The translations under genes and the position numbers were made by a program. A stretch of DNA of 64,000 bases from Serpula lacrymans var. lacrymans S7.9 (Eukaryota; Basidiomycota; Agaricomycetes; Boletales; Serpulaceae). The notes beneath the pieces were generated by a model. The model was not told the DNA's origin, searched no databases, and worked only from the letters and a program-made list of their open reading frames with translations. Shown here piece by piece: positions 12,213 to 22,559 of this stretch (positions are counted from its first letter, which is position 1; each line of letters begins with the position of its first letter). Where the stretch lies: positions 1,384,907 to 1,448,906 of the forward strand of contig NW_006763296.1 of NCBI RefSeq assembly GCF_000218685.1. The letters run 5' to 3'.

Positions 12213-14222
12213 CTACCATGGTTCGTTATCTTGTAGCCAACCACCTTCGTCCCAGAACGAAACTAGTCCCATGCCAGTATCATCTTTACTGATATAAGAT
12301 GCACGGTTTTCGTACTCTTCTTCACGGTCACCTTGCAGACGAGTAAATCGATCCAGTCCCAGCATGCCAATATCAATTTCCGACAATGAAGGGGATGTGG
12401 CATCGAACACAGATTTTGGAGTGCGTGTTTGTTCAGCTCCTGATCTTGCCCGGGAGTGACGAGTAATGATGCTTCGTGTACTTGACTTTCGGCTCGCTGC
12501 ACCTACGAGAGAACCTGCTACGGAGACTCTGGGTGAGGTCCGCGGCGGTATGGGTAAGGTTCTCCTGCGCTTGTTCGATCCCGATGAATATAAACCTATG
12601 GTCCGGCCAGTACGACCTGCAAAGGTGTCTTCTCCCCTTCGAATTTCTGGGCGGTTTTCCTTGTCCTCATCATCAATGAAAGCGACTTGGCTCTTTTGTG
12701 ATACATTATCGGAAAGTACTACTCTTCTTAAAGGAGATGCACTTATAATGGAGGCCTTTCTTGCGCTGGAAATCCCGGTTTTTCTGTGTTTCGAGTTGTT
12801 ATTGGGGTGTTGCACTGCAAATGCAATTGGAGTGGGCGACCATGTAAAAGCAGGAAGAGGAGAAGAGCCTTCGATCAGCGATACGCGGTGCTGAGTCAAA
12901 GTGAAATCTAATGACAGGGGTTGGTGTTCAGCGGGTGAGGTGTCCCCATTGGCCATATCGGTGGCGGGAGCATCGTCGAGCACTGGAGTGTTATTGCATA
13001 TTTCGACGCTGACAGGCTCCAGTATACCAATATCCATGTTGTGTGGAGGGGAGATTTTGCCGCTTGATATAAATTTCTGGGTGGGTTTCACTTTTGGCGA
13101 TAGACGTGTTGAAAGGAGAGGTGACGCTTGCGCATAAGGATGAGATATGCTAGTCAGAACAGAATTGAAGACTACGTTTGAATTATCTGAACGATTTACA
13201 GCATAATTAGAAAGGGTTGGTAACGCCGGAAGGATTGATGCGCATTGAGGCTTTGAGTGCAGCTCATATAGACAAGGGCTACGAGTGACGGTGAGAGAAG
13301 AAAACAAAGAGCCAGATAATGATGGAGACGGAATTTCGGTGCCTATGGTCGGACCCACGAGACGTAAAGATGCATTTCCATCTAGAATACTGTTCGACGA
13401 TATACGGCTGCAGGCTTTCGCAATAGTTCCGGAAAAAAGTCCCTGAATGCAAACCGTTTCGCCAAAGTCTCCTGGAACAGTATATCGTTCTGTACTACCG
13501 GAGTTTGGCATAGATCTTCGCCTGACCAAGCAAGCTTCAGGTTTCACTGGATGAGCTTTTACAGGATATGTAAGTATGCGAAGCGACCTGGGGCTTGCGA
13601 TCCAATTTTTCCCGCGTGGTTGACTAGATTCTTCAGTATTAGCTATTTCTAGGAAGGAGCGTGACAGAGGCCTCCGGTGGTAGGCGGCAGGATTCGCGTT
13701 ACTGCTGTGGTCGTGAATAGCTGCTGTGGCGCGAGAGAGGCGCTCCTTTGATTCCCTGTGCAATTCATACAAAAAACTAGATGTTCGTTGTTGTTTCCAA
13801 GCTTCCTTGTCGACCTTGGACTTGATCCTGGTTTCCCATGCAGGTGAACCTAGGCAACCGATAAAAAATCCAAAGGTGCCAATATTTTCTTTTTCCACAT
13901 TTATTTCGCTGCAAAAGTTTTCTTGATGTACAGCTAAAGATGAATGAGAGGTATAGTCGGATGAAAAATCATGAGGCATCGAGGATTGAAGGAGATTTGG
14001 AGCGTGTATTGTTCCAATGCGGCGATGTTTCATGTAGAGGATCTTGATAGCCAGAAGTGCTCCAAATATGAGAAGAAGAGCGATGCAGACAATTATGAGA
14101 GAGAGGTGCTGATTCGAATGTAAAGTATAACTTGAACTGGAGGAAAGAGGTAACGCGGACACCGTGTTGATCGTGCAAAGTATACAAACCAAAAAAGAGA
14201 GTTGTAGTTTAAGAGAAACCAT
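12213..14222 (-). CDS. Single-pass membrane protein with long disordered cytoplasmic tail, unknown function
   Basis: Single-exon gene of about 669 residues. I chose ATG 14222 because it begins a textbook signal peptide (MVSLKLQLSFLVCILCTINT...ALP). Upstream in-frame ATGs would put a hydrophobic leader in front of it. A 30-residue Ser-rich lumenal stretch leads to one membrane helix (LIIVCIALLLIFGALLAIKI), followed by the basic stop-transfer YMKHRR. The remaining 570 residues are Ser/Pro/Arg-rich with no recognised domain. The tail has a cluster of basic Ser motifs near the end (RSIITRHSRARS) and an acidic C-terminus (SFWDEGGWLQDNEPW). The architecture resembles fungal wall-sensor or Axl2-like proteins, but the extracellular part is far too short for a sensor, so function is left open. 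Divergent from ThuA copy 1, with 213 bp between starts. Confidence 0.72.
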   Translation of the reverse strand: MVSLKLQLSFLVCILCTINTVSALPLSSSSSYTLHSNQHLSLIIVCIALLLIFGALLAIKILYMKHRRIGTIHAPNLLQSSMPHDFSSDYTSHSSLAVHQENFCSEINVEKENIGTFGFFIGCLGSPAWETRIKSKVDKEAWKQQRTSSFLYELHRESKERLSRATAAIHDHSSNANPAAYHRRPLSRSFLEIANTEESSQPRGKNWIASPRSLRILTYPVKAHPVKPEACLVRRRSMPNSGSTERYTVPGDFGETVCIQGLFSGTIAKACSRISSNSILDGNASLRLVGPTIGTEIPSPSLSGSLFSSLTVTRSPCLYELHSKPQCASILPALPTLSNYAVNRSDNSNVVFNSVLTSISHPYAQASPLLSTRLSPKVKPTQKFISSGKISPPHNMDIGILEPVSVEICNNTPVLDDAPATDMANGDTSPAEHQPLSLDFTLTQHRVSLIEGSSPLPAFTWSPTPIAFAVQHPNNNSKHRKTGISSARKASIISASPLRRVVLSDNVSQKSQVAFIDDEDKENRPEIRRGEDTFAGRTGRTIGLYSSGSNKRRRTLPIPPRTSPRVSVAGSLVGAASRKSSTRSIITRHSRARSGAEQTRTPKSVFDATSPSLSEIDIGMLGLDRFTRLQGDREEEYENRASYISKDDTGMGLVSFWDEGGWLQDNEPW

Positions 14223-14435
14223 GTTTCGCAAGAGAAAAGACAGGACGTGTATAGAACGCATACACCACAAACCAAGACTCGCAAGTGCATTGGAAGGAAT
14301 GTTCGAATTGAACTTGGTGATAATTCAAGCTCAGCCTCTCCGCGTCTATTCTGCCGGGAGCGGCAACTGCGATTTGCTGTGGTTCATTACCCCACAAAAC
14401 ATGCACTTACCACTCCGAACTTTTGAACCGACGTT

Positions 14436-15882
14436 ATGCATCCGCTCTGCTACCTGCTTGGGCTGTTGTCTTTCTTTGTATTTTATTCGCTGGCTCAGCA
14501 AGGATCAGCCAGAATCTTGATATATTCAGCAACAAAGGGGTTCAGGCATGACTCCATCCCCACAGCCATTCAAGCGTTAAAAATGAAAGGGTCTTCCATC
14601 AATGTGGTGTTCGACAATACGGAAGACGAGACCCAATTCAATGGTCAGGTATTGGCTCAATACGACGCTCTTCTATTTCTCGATACCACAGGACAAGGTG
14701 CGACTACAACTTTTCTCTAAATCGCTTTCAAGTTAACGTGTCCGCTAACTGATTTTTGCAGTCTTGGATGACTCAGGAACCGCTGCATTGCAAAATTATT
14801 TGAACCTTGGTGGGAATTTTGTTGGTGTACATGCTGCGTCAGACTGTCTAAACAGCACTACGTTCTACGGTCAGGAACTGGGTAAGTATATATGGCGTGT
14901 TTTGTGGATGTGTACATTAACGCCGTTGTTCGTAGGAGCCTATTTTGACTACCATCCAGCTCTCCAGAATGCGGTACATTATTTCATATCTTTACTGCAT
15001 AATAATAATACTGATCGGAAATTCACTATAGACCGTTGACGTTATTGACTCAAGCCACCCGAGCACAAGTATGCTCCCTGCTGAGTGGCATGTCCAGGAT
15101 GAAATGTGAACTCCATTTCTTATTGTTTTGAATCTTTGTTCATAAAGAACCTAACATGATCAAGGTACAACTTTAAATCGGACCCTCGTGCAAACGGCGC
15201 CATTGTCGTACTTTCAGCCAACGAATCGAGCTATAATGGTCAGTGAGGTCTTTCTAATGAACATTCTGAATAAACAGCCGGAATATCTCGTAGACCCAGG
15301 GCCCCGCCTCTATAATCAGGGGACACCTCATCCAACTGGTAAGGATACAATTTTATATCCAGCTTACGCATGCTGAATATGCCTTCGTGTCGTTCGCAGC
15401 TTGGTACCAAGACCATGGTGCTGGAGTCCAAAGTAATGGCACAGCGGGTCGCAGTTTTTATACCAGTCTTGGTCATTTGAATGAAACATGGCAGGTCGGT
15501 AGTCACTACTTTCTGTCAACCGCGATACTCACATGTAACTTTATAAAGGATGAATTATTCCTAGCTCATGTCACTGGTGGTATCACCTGGACATTACTAT
15601 CAAACACGACCCGCGCATTCAATAAAAGCGCTCTTGTCGGAAACGCGCAATCGTCTTCCCAATCATCGACGACACCAAGTGGAACCTCAGTTTCATCCAA
15701 ACCGACGTGCGTATCGTGTCGTGTCCACGAGTAACCTTTATTGACTTACATATTATCACTCTAGATCATCATCTTCCGATGTTCACCAACAGTTGAAGCC
15801 CTTTGATAGCAGGGTCACTCTTTCTGTCTTTCTAGCGACCGTTTTCTGGTATGCGTATATCTGCTTACAGGACTTGGTTTAG
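14436..15882 (+). CDS. Secreted ThuA-like domain protein, copy 1
   Basis: ThuA-like (class I glutamine amidotransferase-fold) protein. The first 21 residues form a signal peptide (LLGLLSFFVFYSLAQQ), followed by SARILIYSATKGFRHDSIPTA, the family's first strand and helix. Core motifs: NYLNLGGNFVGVHAASDC, YFDYHPALQNA, AWYQDHGAGV, GRSFYTSLGH and LAHVTGGITWTL. After this comes a Ser/Thr stretch, then DVHQQLKPFD and a hydrophobic end (VTLSVFLATVFWYAYICLQDLV). This suggests a wall- or membrane-anchored product, possibly GPI-linked, though the last residues are more polar than usual. The junction KPT-SSSSDV before the last exon was checked in phase. ThuA proteins are linked to sugar metabolism in bacteria; the catalytic role in fungi is uncertain. 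Seven or so short introns. Confidence 0.85.
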
Positions 15883-16331
15883 GACCATTTTGGCTACATT
15901 ATATCGCACATTTTTGTTTACTCTACTCATCAAGGACATTTCCTTTAGGTGGCCCTTCATTTATATGTTTCATAATTCTACATATAACTAGTTTTGTACA
16001 TGTGATATTATATTATATACATTTTGTAGCTGCGTCTATTCCTCCAAGAACAACCACGATGACTTGCAGGTCGTAGATTGCGCCGCTGCTCGGGCAGATA
16101 GAAGCACTGGCAAGATAGTCGTTCCTTCTAGCCGCACCGGTGGAGGTCATAAGATCTCTTGCATCCGCCACTTCCCACTGTCTGGCCCGAGAGAAATTTC
16201 TCCGAGCTCCCACAGTATCTCTCGTTGACAATAATACTAGTATGACTTTCACATAAATCGCGAAACTTGCGCATCGTCCTCCACAGCTCCCCATAAGTCT
16301 TACGCAACTTGTGACCAAGGTAAACTTGAAC
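15883..16331. other. Spacer between the two ThuA-like genes
   Basis: AT-rich, containing the 3' flank of copy 1 and the promoter of copy 2. No in-frame ATG-linked signal peptide for copy 2 could be found here. Confidence 0.45.
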
Positions 16332-17501
16332 ATGCCAGCTCGACTCCTCCTATACTCCGCCACTGCAGACTTTAGACACGATTCCATTCCTGCATCAATC
16401 GAAGCACTTCAAGCAAAGGCTGCTTCTATCGACGTCCAGTTTGATAACACAGAGGACAAGAGCCAGTTCAATGACGAGAACTTGGCAAAATATGATGCAG
16501 TTGTGTTTCTGAATAACTCGGGAATAGGTAAGAAAATCCAACGACTTGAAATCTGTCGTGGGTTACACAATATCTAATCACCGTTCTCAGTATTGGACGA
16601 GGCTGGCAAGGCTGCTTTTCAGAAATACCTCAATTTAGGCGGGAACTTCGTTGGTATCCACTGTGCTTCTGCCGCCTTGCGCGATAGCCCTTTCTACCTC
16701 AAAACAGTCGGTACGCTTCAATATTTGAACATAATATCGTCAGAAATATGACAAATGCTCTTATCTTGCTTCTCATCGACAAGGTGCATACTTTGATTAT
16801 CATCCCGCTATCCAGGAATCGGTAAGTCAATACGGTATCGATATTTTTCCGTCCTTGACCTCCTCGTTCGTAGTGCGTCGATGTGATCGATCATGCGCAC
16901 CCCAGTACGAATATGTTGCCCGAAAAATGGCGCCTAGTGGATGAAATGTGAGTTATGCTCCTGCGTTTCCTTCACTCTACATCCTGACCCTCTGCAAAGG
17001 TATAATTTCCAATCGGATCCTCGAGTATTCGGCTGTAAGGTTTTACTCACCGCAGATGAATCAAGCTATGATGGTAAGTACAATAATCACACCTAAGTAC
17101 TATCCCATTAACTACCCATATTCCGTTCTCTCAGACCCTGGAGAGAGAAAATTTGACCATGGATTGCCACATCCTGTAGGTAAGTAGTACAAAAATATAG
17201 TTCTTCACAGTAAAGACTCACGCCTGCCCCATAAGCGTGGTATCAGGATCAAGGAGCCGGAGTAGAAAGCGGAGGGATCGCTGGCCGCAGCTGGTACACG
17301 AGCCTAGGACATTGCATTGAGATATGGCATGTGAGCGCTTGGTTTGGTATATTCTCTGGCCACAGATAGCTCACCTGATAATATTCGATGGCACAGGACG
17401 AACTGTTCTTAGCACATGTCCTGGGCGGTATCACCTGGTCTTTGCAATCCGGGACAACCCGCGCTTTCAATAGCGAGGGGAAGGTCGGTAACGCAGCTTA
17501 A
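16332..17501 (+). CDS. ThuA-like domain protein, copy 2 (no signal peptide)
   Basis: Second member of the tandem pair, very similar to copy 1 along its length: PARLLLYSATADFRHDSIPA, KYLNLGGNFVGIHCASAA, YFDYHPAIQES, AWYQDQGAGVESGG and LAHVLGGITWSLQ. The ATG at 16332 starts directly at the first beta-strand, and the frame ends at VGNAA. It therefore lacks both the signal peptide and the Ser-rich hydrophobic tail of copy 1, and should be cytosolic. Several introns fall at matching places in both genes (after NNSG/TTGQ, after the histidine-containing loop, before AWYQD), which supports tandem duplication followed by change of location. Catalytic activity unproven. Confidence 0.85.
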
Positions 17502-17890
17502 GATTATATCCTGTAGGCACGCTCAGGTTAGATAGAACATCTATTATATTCCTTGCAACCGCGTATAGCCTAGGCTTTTCGGTCCTCCTTGAGTTTCTTG
17601 TAAATTAGTCCACATCACAACTTTATGAGCTTTGTTTGCCACGGAACTATTTCGCAGTGTAATAGCACAAAACCAGTCCTGTTGAATGGGTTAAATGGAA
17701 ATCCAAAGCCAAAGCCTGATCGAAGTCACAAAAACATGTATTAGCACTTGCAAAGCAAGGTGAATATGATACATCCGTGAAGCAAAAGGAGGCAAAATGT
17801 GAGCTGAAAATGTTGAGGGGGGTTATGATCAGTGAAAATGCAAAACAAACCAGGCCGCCCGTAGTCCCATTAATTTTACGATAGAACAGC
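17502..17890. other. Convergent intergenic region
   Basis: The 3' flanks of ThuA copy 2 and of the DnaJ gene meet here. Nothing else recognised. Confidence 0.4.
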
Positions 17891-19825
17891 TTATTGGGGT
17901 CTGCATTCTGGTTCCGCGCCCATGGGGTTTCCATAAGGATCGTCGTCATCCTCCCAGTCGTCTTCATTACCCTCGCCGAACTGCGACGAGAATCCTTCAT
18001 CAAAGAAGTTCGAGCTCGCCGGGAAAGAACTTCCACGCACTTCCACAATATCACTCTCTTCATACGGAGCCTCGTCTATTATGGCTGGGGGAGGATCCAT
18101 TTCCGCCTTCTTCGGTGGAAGCAGTTGTTCAACAGCCTAGCACCGCAGATCTAGTTTTATTCCACACATGGGATTTCAAAAAAAAAACACATACCTTCCG
18201 ATCGACGCTTCGCAACCACTGTTCGTCGGGCATTTCGATATTTATGACTATATATAGATTTCCCCGTTGGTCTTGGCCTTTATACACTGGCATGCCCTCG
18301 CCTCGCAATACAATAGTTTGGCCGACCTTGATGACCTTTCCGGGAGGACTGGACACATGTATACCTCGCCCATCCAGATGTGTAATCAGTATCCGCGAAA
18401 AGCCAAGAAGAGCTTCAGATAGCGTGATCGTGACACGAGTCAGCAGATCATTGCCAGAACGCTCAAATGAGTCATGTGTGGCAGCTTTGAGGACGAATAT
18501 TACATCGCCCGCAGGAATGCCAGGCTAAGGGATATTAGTTGATGTCGGAATGGAAAGATTCCCCATATATGCTTACTTCTTGATCACCAGCACCTGCAAG
18601 CACAATGCGTTGCCGATCATTCATGCCTTTTTCAACAAAAATCTCCTGACGCGTTTTTTCTTTAACTGTTTTTTCGCCTTTGCACTTCTTGCATCTGTCA
18701 ACCGGGGAATAAAAAATAAGAAGTGGAAGTCATAATACGGAGCACGTACCGATCTTTTTCACGCAGCTTCTCACCTGCTCCATCACAATCCGAGCATTTT
18801 GCCCTTGTCACCCCAAATCGAGATGATGAAATCTATATCAACGAGGTTAGCGCATGTCGTAGAAAATAAATAATCCATGCATACCTGTGTCTGGACAAAG
18901 CTAAAGCCCTTACCCTCGCATGTTGCACACTGTTTTGGCTTCGCATTACCTCGTGCACCAGAACTGAGTTCGAACACTATCAGTACCATCAACTAAACTC
19001 CAAAAGCGAACTTACCCCTTGCAGGTACCGCAGAGGATTTCCTTTTCCATGTTCATCTTGACGGACTTGCCATTGTAGAGGTCTTCCAATGTCACATCAT
19101 AGGGAATAACGGTATCTTCGCCTTTCTGACGCCGAGGAACACCTGGACCAGCGCCGGATCCAAAATCGAAGAACGTATTACCGCCACTGAAGAACTCTGC
19201 GAAGGCTTCTGCTGGGTCCATGCCAGGTCCGCCGCCCCCTGGGCCTGCAAGTCCACCCATGCCATGGGAATCGTATATTTCCCTCGTGTTTGGGTCACTT
19301 AGGATTTCGTATCTGACAATGGGGAATAGAGCCGAAAGTAAGATGGGTGCCACTGAATAACGTTAGGGTAGCGGACGAACGCGGCCGCCATTTCCTGGAA
19401 TTTTTGGGCTGCTTGAGGGTCATTAGGGTTCTGGGCGATATGAGATATAAGCTGGTTGGACGCTGATCGCCTGAAAGTCACGCACTTTGTCCTTTGTATC
19501 ATTAAGCGCAATGTAAAATCATTCATGCATCAGACAAGACTTGGCGCGTTACTCACGGGATGATGTTCCTTCGCCTGCTCAACGATTAGACCTAGGAGTC
19601 AAAACTGACGGAGCAGAGCTCTTACTTTTTTTCTATATGCCTTTTTTATGTCGCCTATACAAGCATGTGAACCTGGCTCTCCATCTCGATGAGAAATTTG
19701 AAATGTGTACCATCACTAGCTTCGGGAGAAAGACCCAAGACATCATAAAGTTCAGTTTCAACGGCCACTACAACCAAGAAAGACTGTGAGTGATTATCTT
19801 GTATTCAAAAACATTAAGACTTACT
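17891..19825 (-). CDS. Type I J-protein co-chaperone (DnaJ/Ydj1-Xdj1-like) with CaaX end
   Basis: Hsp70 co-chaperone with all class A domains. The J domain reads MAVETELYDVLGLSPEASD, DIKKAYRKK, AKEHHP, DK and NPNDPQAAQKFQEM: the HPD triplet is rebuilt across exons of 57, 29, 18 and 6 nt. A Gly/Phe-type linker follows (GGLAGPGGGGPGMDPAEAF). The zinc domain has CGTCKG, CATCEGKG, CSDCDGAG and CKKCKG. The substrate-binding barrel includes ALLGFSRILITHLDGR and PVYKGQDQRGNLYI. The acidic C-terminus ends CRPQ, a CaaX-like box that could be farnesylated as in Ydj1, though the Pro is unusual. There is no ATG in exon 2: the A at 19825 and TG at 19767-19766 are joined by removing 19768-19824, giving AAAAATGGCC. 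The DEAPYEESD segment resembles Xdj1/Apj1-type tails, so the exact orthologue is open. Confidence 0.88.
19768..19824 (-). other. Intron splitting the DnaJ start codon
   Basis: A 57-nt intron with donor GTAAGT and acceptor TTGTAG. The upstream exon ends CAAAAA and the downstream exon begins TGGCC, so splicing creates CAAAAATGGCC. No in-frame ATG exists in the unspliced sequence before the J domain, and an in-frame TGA lies inside the intron. Confidence 0.7.
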
Positions 19826-20282
19826 TTTTGATATACAACAGCAGACAAGGGGGACCCGACAGACACGCACGCCAGCCACGAGCCACGACGCGAATGCAGC
19901 AAAAAAAAAGTCAGTCGGACTTTGAAACGCAAGTATATAACCAGGCTCTGGTCCTGAAGGTGCTCGCTTTCATCCCCTCAAATTTCAAAACAATCACAGC
20001 AGCTTGTAAGTCCAGCATTTCTTCGTGCCTCCAATGATGTTTTCAAATTTTATCTACATTGTCTGATGGGAATTTCCTGGCTTGACGATTACATCAACTC
20101 TGATTTTTGTTGTCTTTTACCTCATGCTGTCTTGGACTCTGTGCTGATGCTTTTCTCATTCCATCACAGAATAGTTGGTTCAGTTTACGGCTTAGACAAT
20201 CTTCTTCTGTTTATATGTGCTTTTTCCGTCTTGCATCTGCCGGGCGCTGATGTCCTCTACATTTGTATATTAGCCACATGCA
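19826..20282. other. Shared promoter of DnaJ and NSUN5/Rcm1
   Basis: Divergent regulatory region of about 450 bp with T-rich tracts and a 9-nt A run near 19910. It includes the 5' UTR exon of the DnaJ gene. No further gene was recognised. Confidence 0.5.
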
Positions 20283-22162
20283 ATGAACTTTTATTTCGAG
20301 GCAGCTAAAACTCTAGACCGGCTGGATGCAAAGCAAGGTTCGATCAAGGGTATCCTTGCCACTTTGCCCGAGAAAGATAGGGCAAGAACTGCTGCTCTTG
20401 TCATAGAAACCCTGAAATGTGAGGCCCATAAGTTTTCAAGGACATCCCCGCGCCCGCTAGACAGGCGTGTTTTGCTAAATGTGGTCTCGTAGATAAGGAT
20501 GTCTTGACGAATGTCATTGACACTGCTAAGCTCCTAAAGGAAGAGAAGAAGAAAATCACATCTCTCAATCTGGCTCTTGTTCTCGTCCATGACGTCTTAC
20601 TTTCCAAAGGAATTCAAGCTGCAGACGGACCTATCAAACAAGCAATACTCCGACATAAAACGAGATTACATGGTGAGTTCCAGAAAATCAAGATCAAACG
20701 TGGGGCGAAATCAAACGGCGAACTTGCACATACCGGAGACAGTAGAGGAGGTCAGTACGAAAGTGTAAGGATCAAAGCACTGACAATCGACATCGTTCTG
20801 CTCAGCTCAAATCCCGCGTTACGTACGAATTAACACTTTGCTCTGGACTGCCGACGAGGCTATTCAACACTTTGTCTCTCGTGGCTTCGAGTTATCAGGA
20901 CCTTTCAGTTCGAAGTAAGCCGTCTTGTTTGGTAGTGAGTACAAGTTTTTAACAAGGGTTATCACCAGGAAAGGTTTTGCTAAGGATGATCATGTCCCGC
21001 ACCTTCTTCTATTTAACCCTGTAATGCAATTCCGCGATGAACCATCCTATAAATCAGGCAAAGTTATTTTGCAGGATAAGGCATCTTGTTTTCCGGCTGT
21101 CGTCCTTGATCCTCCTGCGAATGAGGATTCTGTAGTTATAGATGCTACAGCTGCACCAGGTAATAAGACATCACACCTGAGTGCACTTATGCGTAATCGG
21201 GGGAAGGTAATATTTTTCATGGTACAATCATGGCCAACATTTGCTTAACGAAAGTGATTATGTTACAGTTACTGGCGTTTGAACGAGACAGAAAACGGTT
21301 TTCTACACTCAAAACGATGCTCAGCAAAGCGGAATGCAAGAACGTCGAGACGATTAATGCCGATTTCCTCACTGTTGAGCCTACAGATTCTAAATATGCT
21401 TCTGTATCACACATGTAAGTACCTTCCGGCTCCGACCTTCTCGTGCACTCCAACTGGTGTGCCTCGCAGTCTTCTAGATCCATCATGCAGCGGTTCAGGC
21501 ATCGTTAATAGGCTGGATTACCTACTTGAATCTGGTAAGACTGACATCTGATTTTGGTGCCTTTGTAAACATGTTCCAGAGCAAGAAGATGATACCGATC
21601 AAGAAGAGCGGCTGACTAAACTGGCCAGCTTTCAAATGTTGATGATACGGCACGCCATGAAATGTAAGTGTTCATAAATCTTTATCATGGATATTTCTCT
21701 TTGAATGTTGAGTACCACGCTAGTTCCGTCTGTTAAGAAAATAGTCTATTCGACGTGCAGCATACATGCGACCGAAAACGAGGACGTAGTTCGTCAGGCA
21801 CTCTGTTCCAACGAGGCCAAGGCTGGCCATTTTATATTGGCACCGCCAGGAGAAGTCTTACCTTCCTGGCATCGGCGAGGACTCCCAGAAAAAATGGAAA
21901 ATCCAGGTACGCATCCACCGCCTCGTTTATGCTTGCACTACTGATAAGGCATGCAAAAGACGACGCGTTGTCTGTTGTGCGTTGTTCTCCCGGCGAAGAC
22001 GCGACAAATGGATTCTTTGTATCCTGCTTTGTGAGGAAGACCCATCAAACATCAGATGCACTTCTTACCAATCAACAGCGGAAAAGAGATGATGGGGACG
22101 AGTTAGACTTGGTAGTTAAACGGAAAAGGAAGAAAAGAAAAGTGGACCATAAAGCACGATGA
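20283..22162 (+). CDS. RCM1: 25S/28S rRNA (cytosine-C5)-methyltransferase, NSUN5/Rcm1 family
   Basis: Nucleolar S-adenosylmethionine-dependent RNA m5C methyltransferase acting on the large-subunit rRNA. The N-terminus (MNFYFEAAKTLDRLDAKQGS) is a hallmark of NSUN5. Splicing K-YKDVLTNVIDTAKLLK is in phase. AAQIPRYVRINTL begins the RNA-binding part; VVIDATAAPGNKTSHLSAL is the AdoMet loop (motif I). LLDPSCSGSG carries the release cysteine and VYSTCSIHATENEDVV the catalytic TC cysteine. The C-terminus is a lysine-rich nuclear/nucleolar signal (VVKRKRKKRKVDHKAR). The internal order matches the family, and both cysteines are present, so it should be active. It shares a promoter with the DnaJ gene and converges on SF1. 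Confidence 0.93.
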
Positions 22163-22559
22163 TTCGCGGTACACCGCAAAAGAATTCACTTCATTTATTG
22201 TATAAAAACCCGTTCAAGCTTTCAGGCTCAAAATTAAACATATGGTTAAACTCATCAGGCTCAGAGTATAAAGGAACTATAATTCCATTCAATAATAAAA
22301 ACAAAAGTTACGTCGAGGTCATCGATGTTCCTAGAGAAACGCCGACAATCAGCTGCAGTGAGTTACAGGCCCTATGTTCCGCATCAGCCTGCCTGTGCAA
22401 AGTTAAGTTCAATACCTGCTTCTCCTCAAAAGACTCCGTCAGTTTATCGAATCCATGTTTCCAAAAGCAAAGGCTAAACGGGTCGGCGGGAGAATCTGAT
22501 TAAAGTGAGAAGCTCATGGTTTTTCTGTTAGATGAGTTTACCGGCGGTAAAAGAGGTTA
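22163..22559. other. Convergent intergenic region
   Basis: The 3' flanks of Rcm1 and SF1. A 114-codon open frame on the plus strand has no recognisable features and was not accepted as a gene. Confidence 0.4.

Noticed and set aside
16013..16387. 124-codon minus-strand frame between the ThuA genes
   Set aside because: It overlaps the start of ThuA copy 2, is Arg/Ser-rich without features, and is best explained as a shadow.
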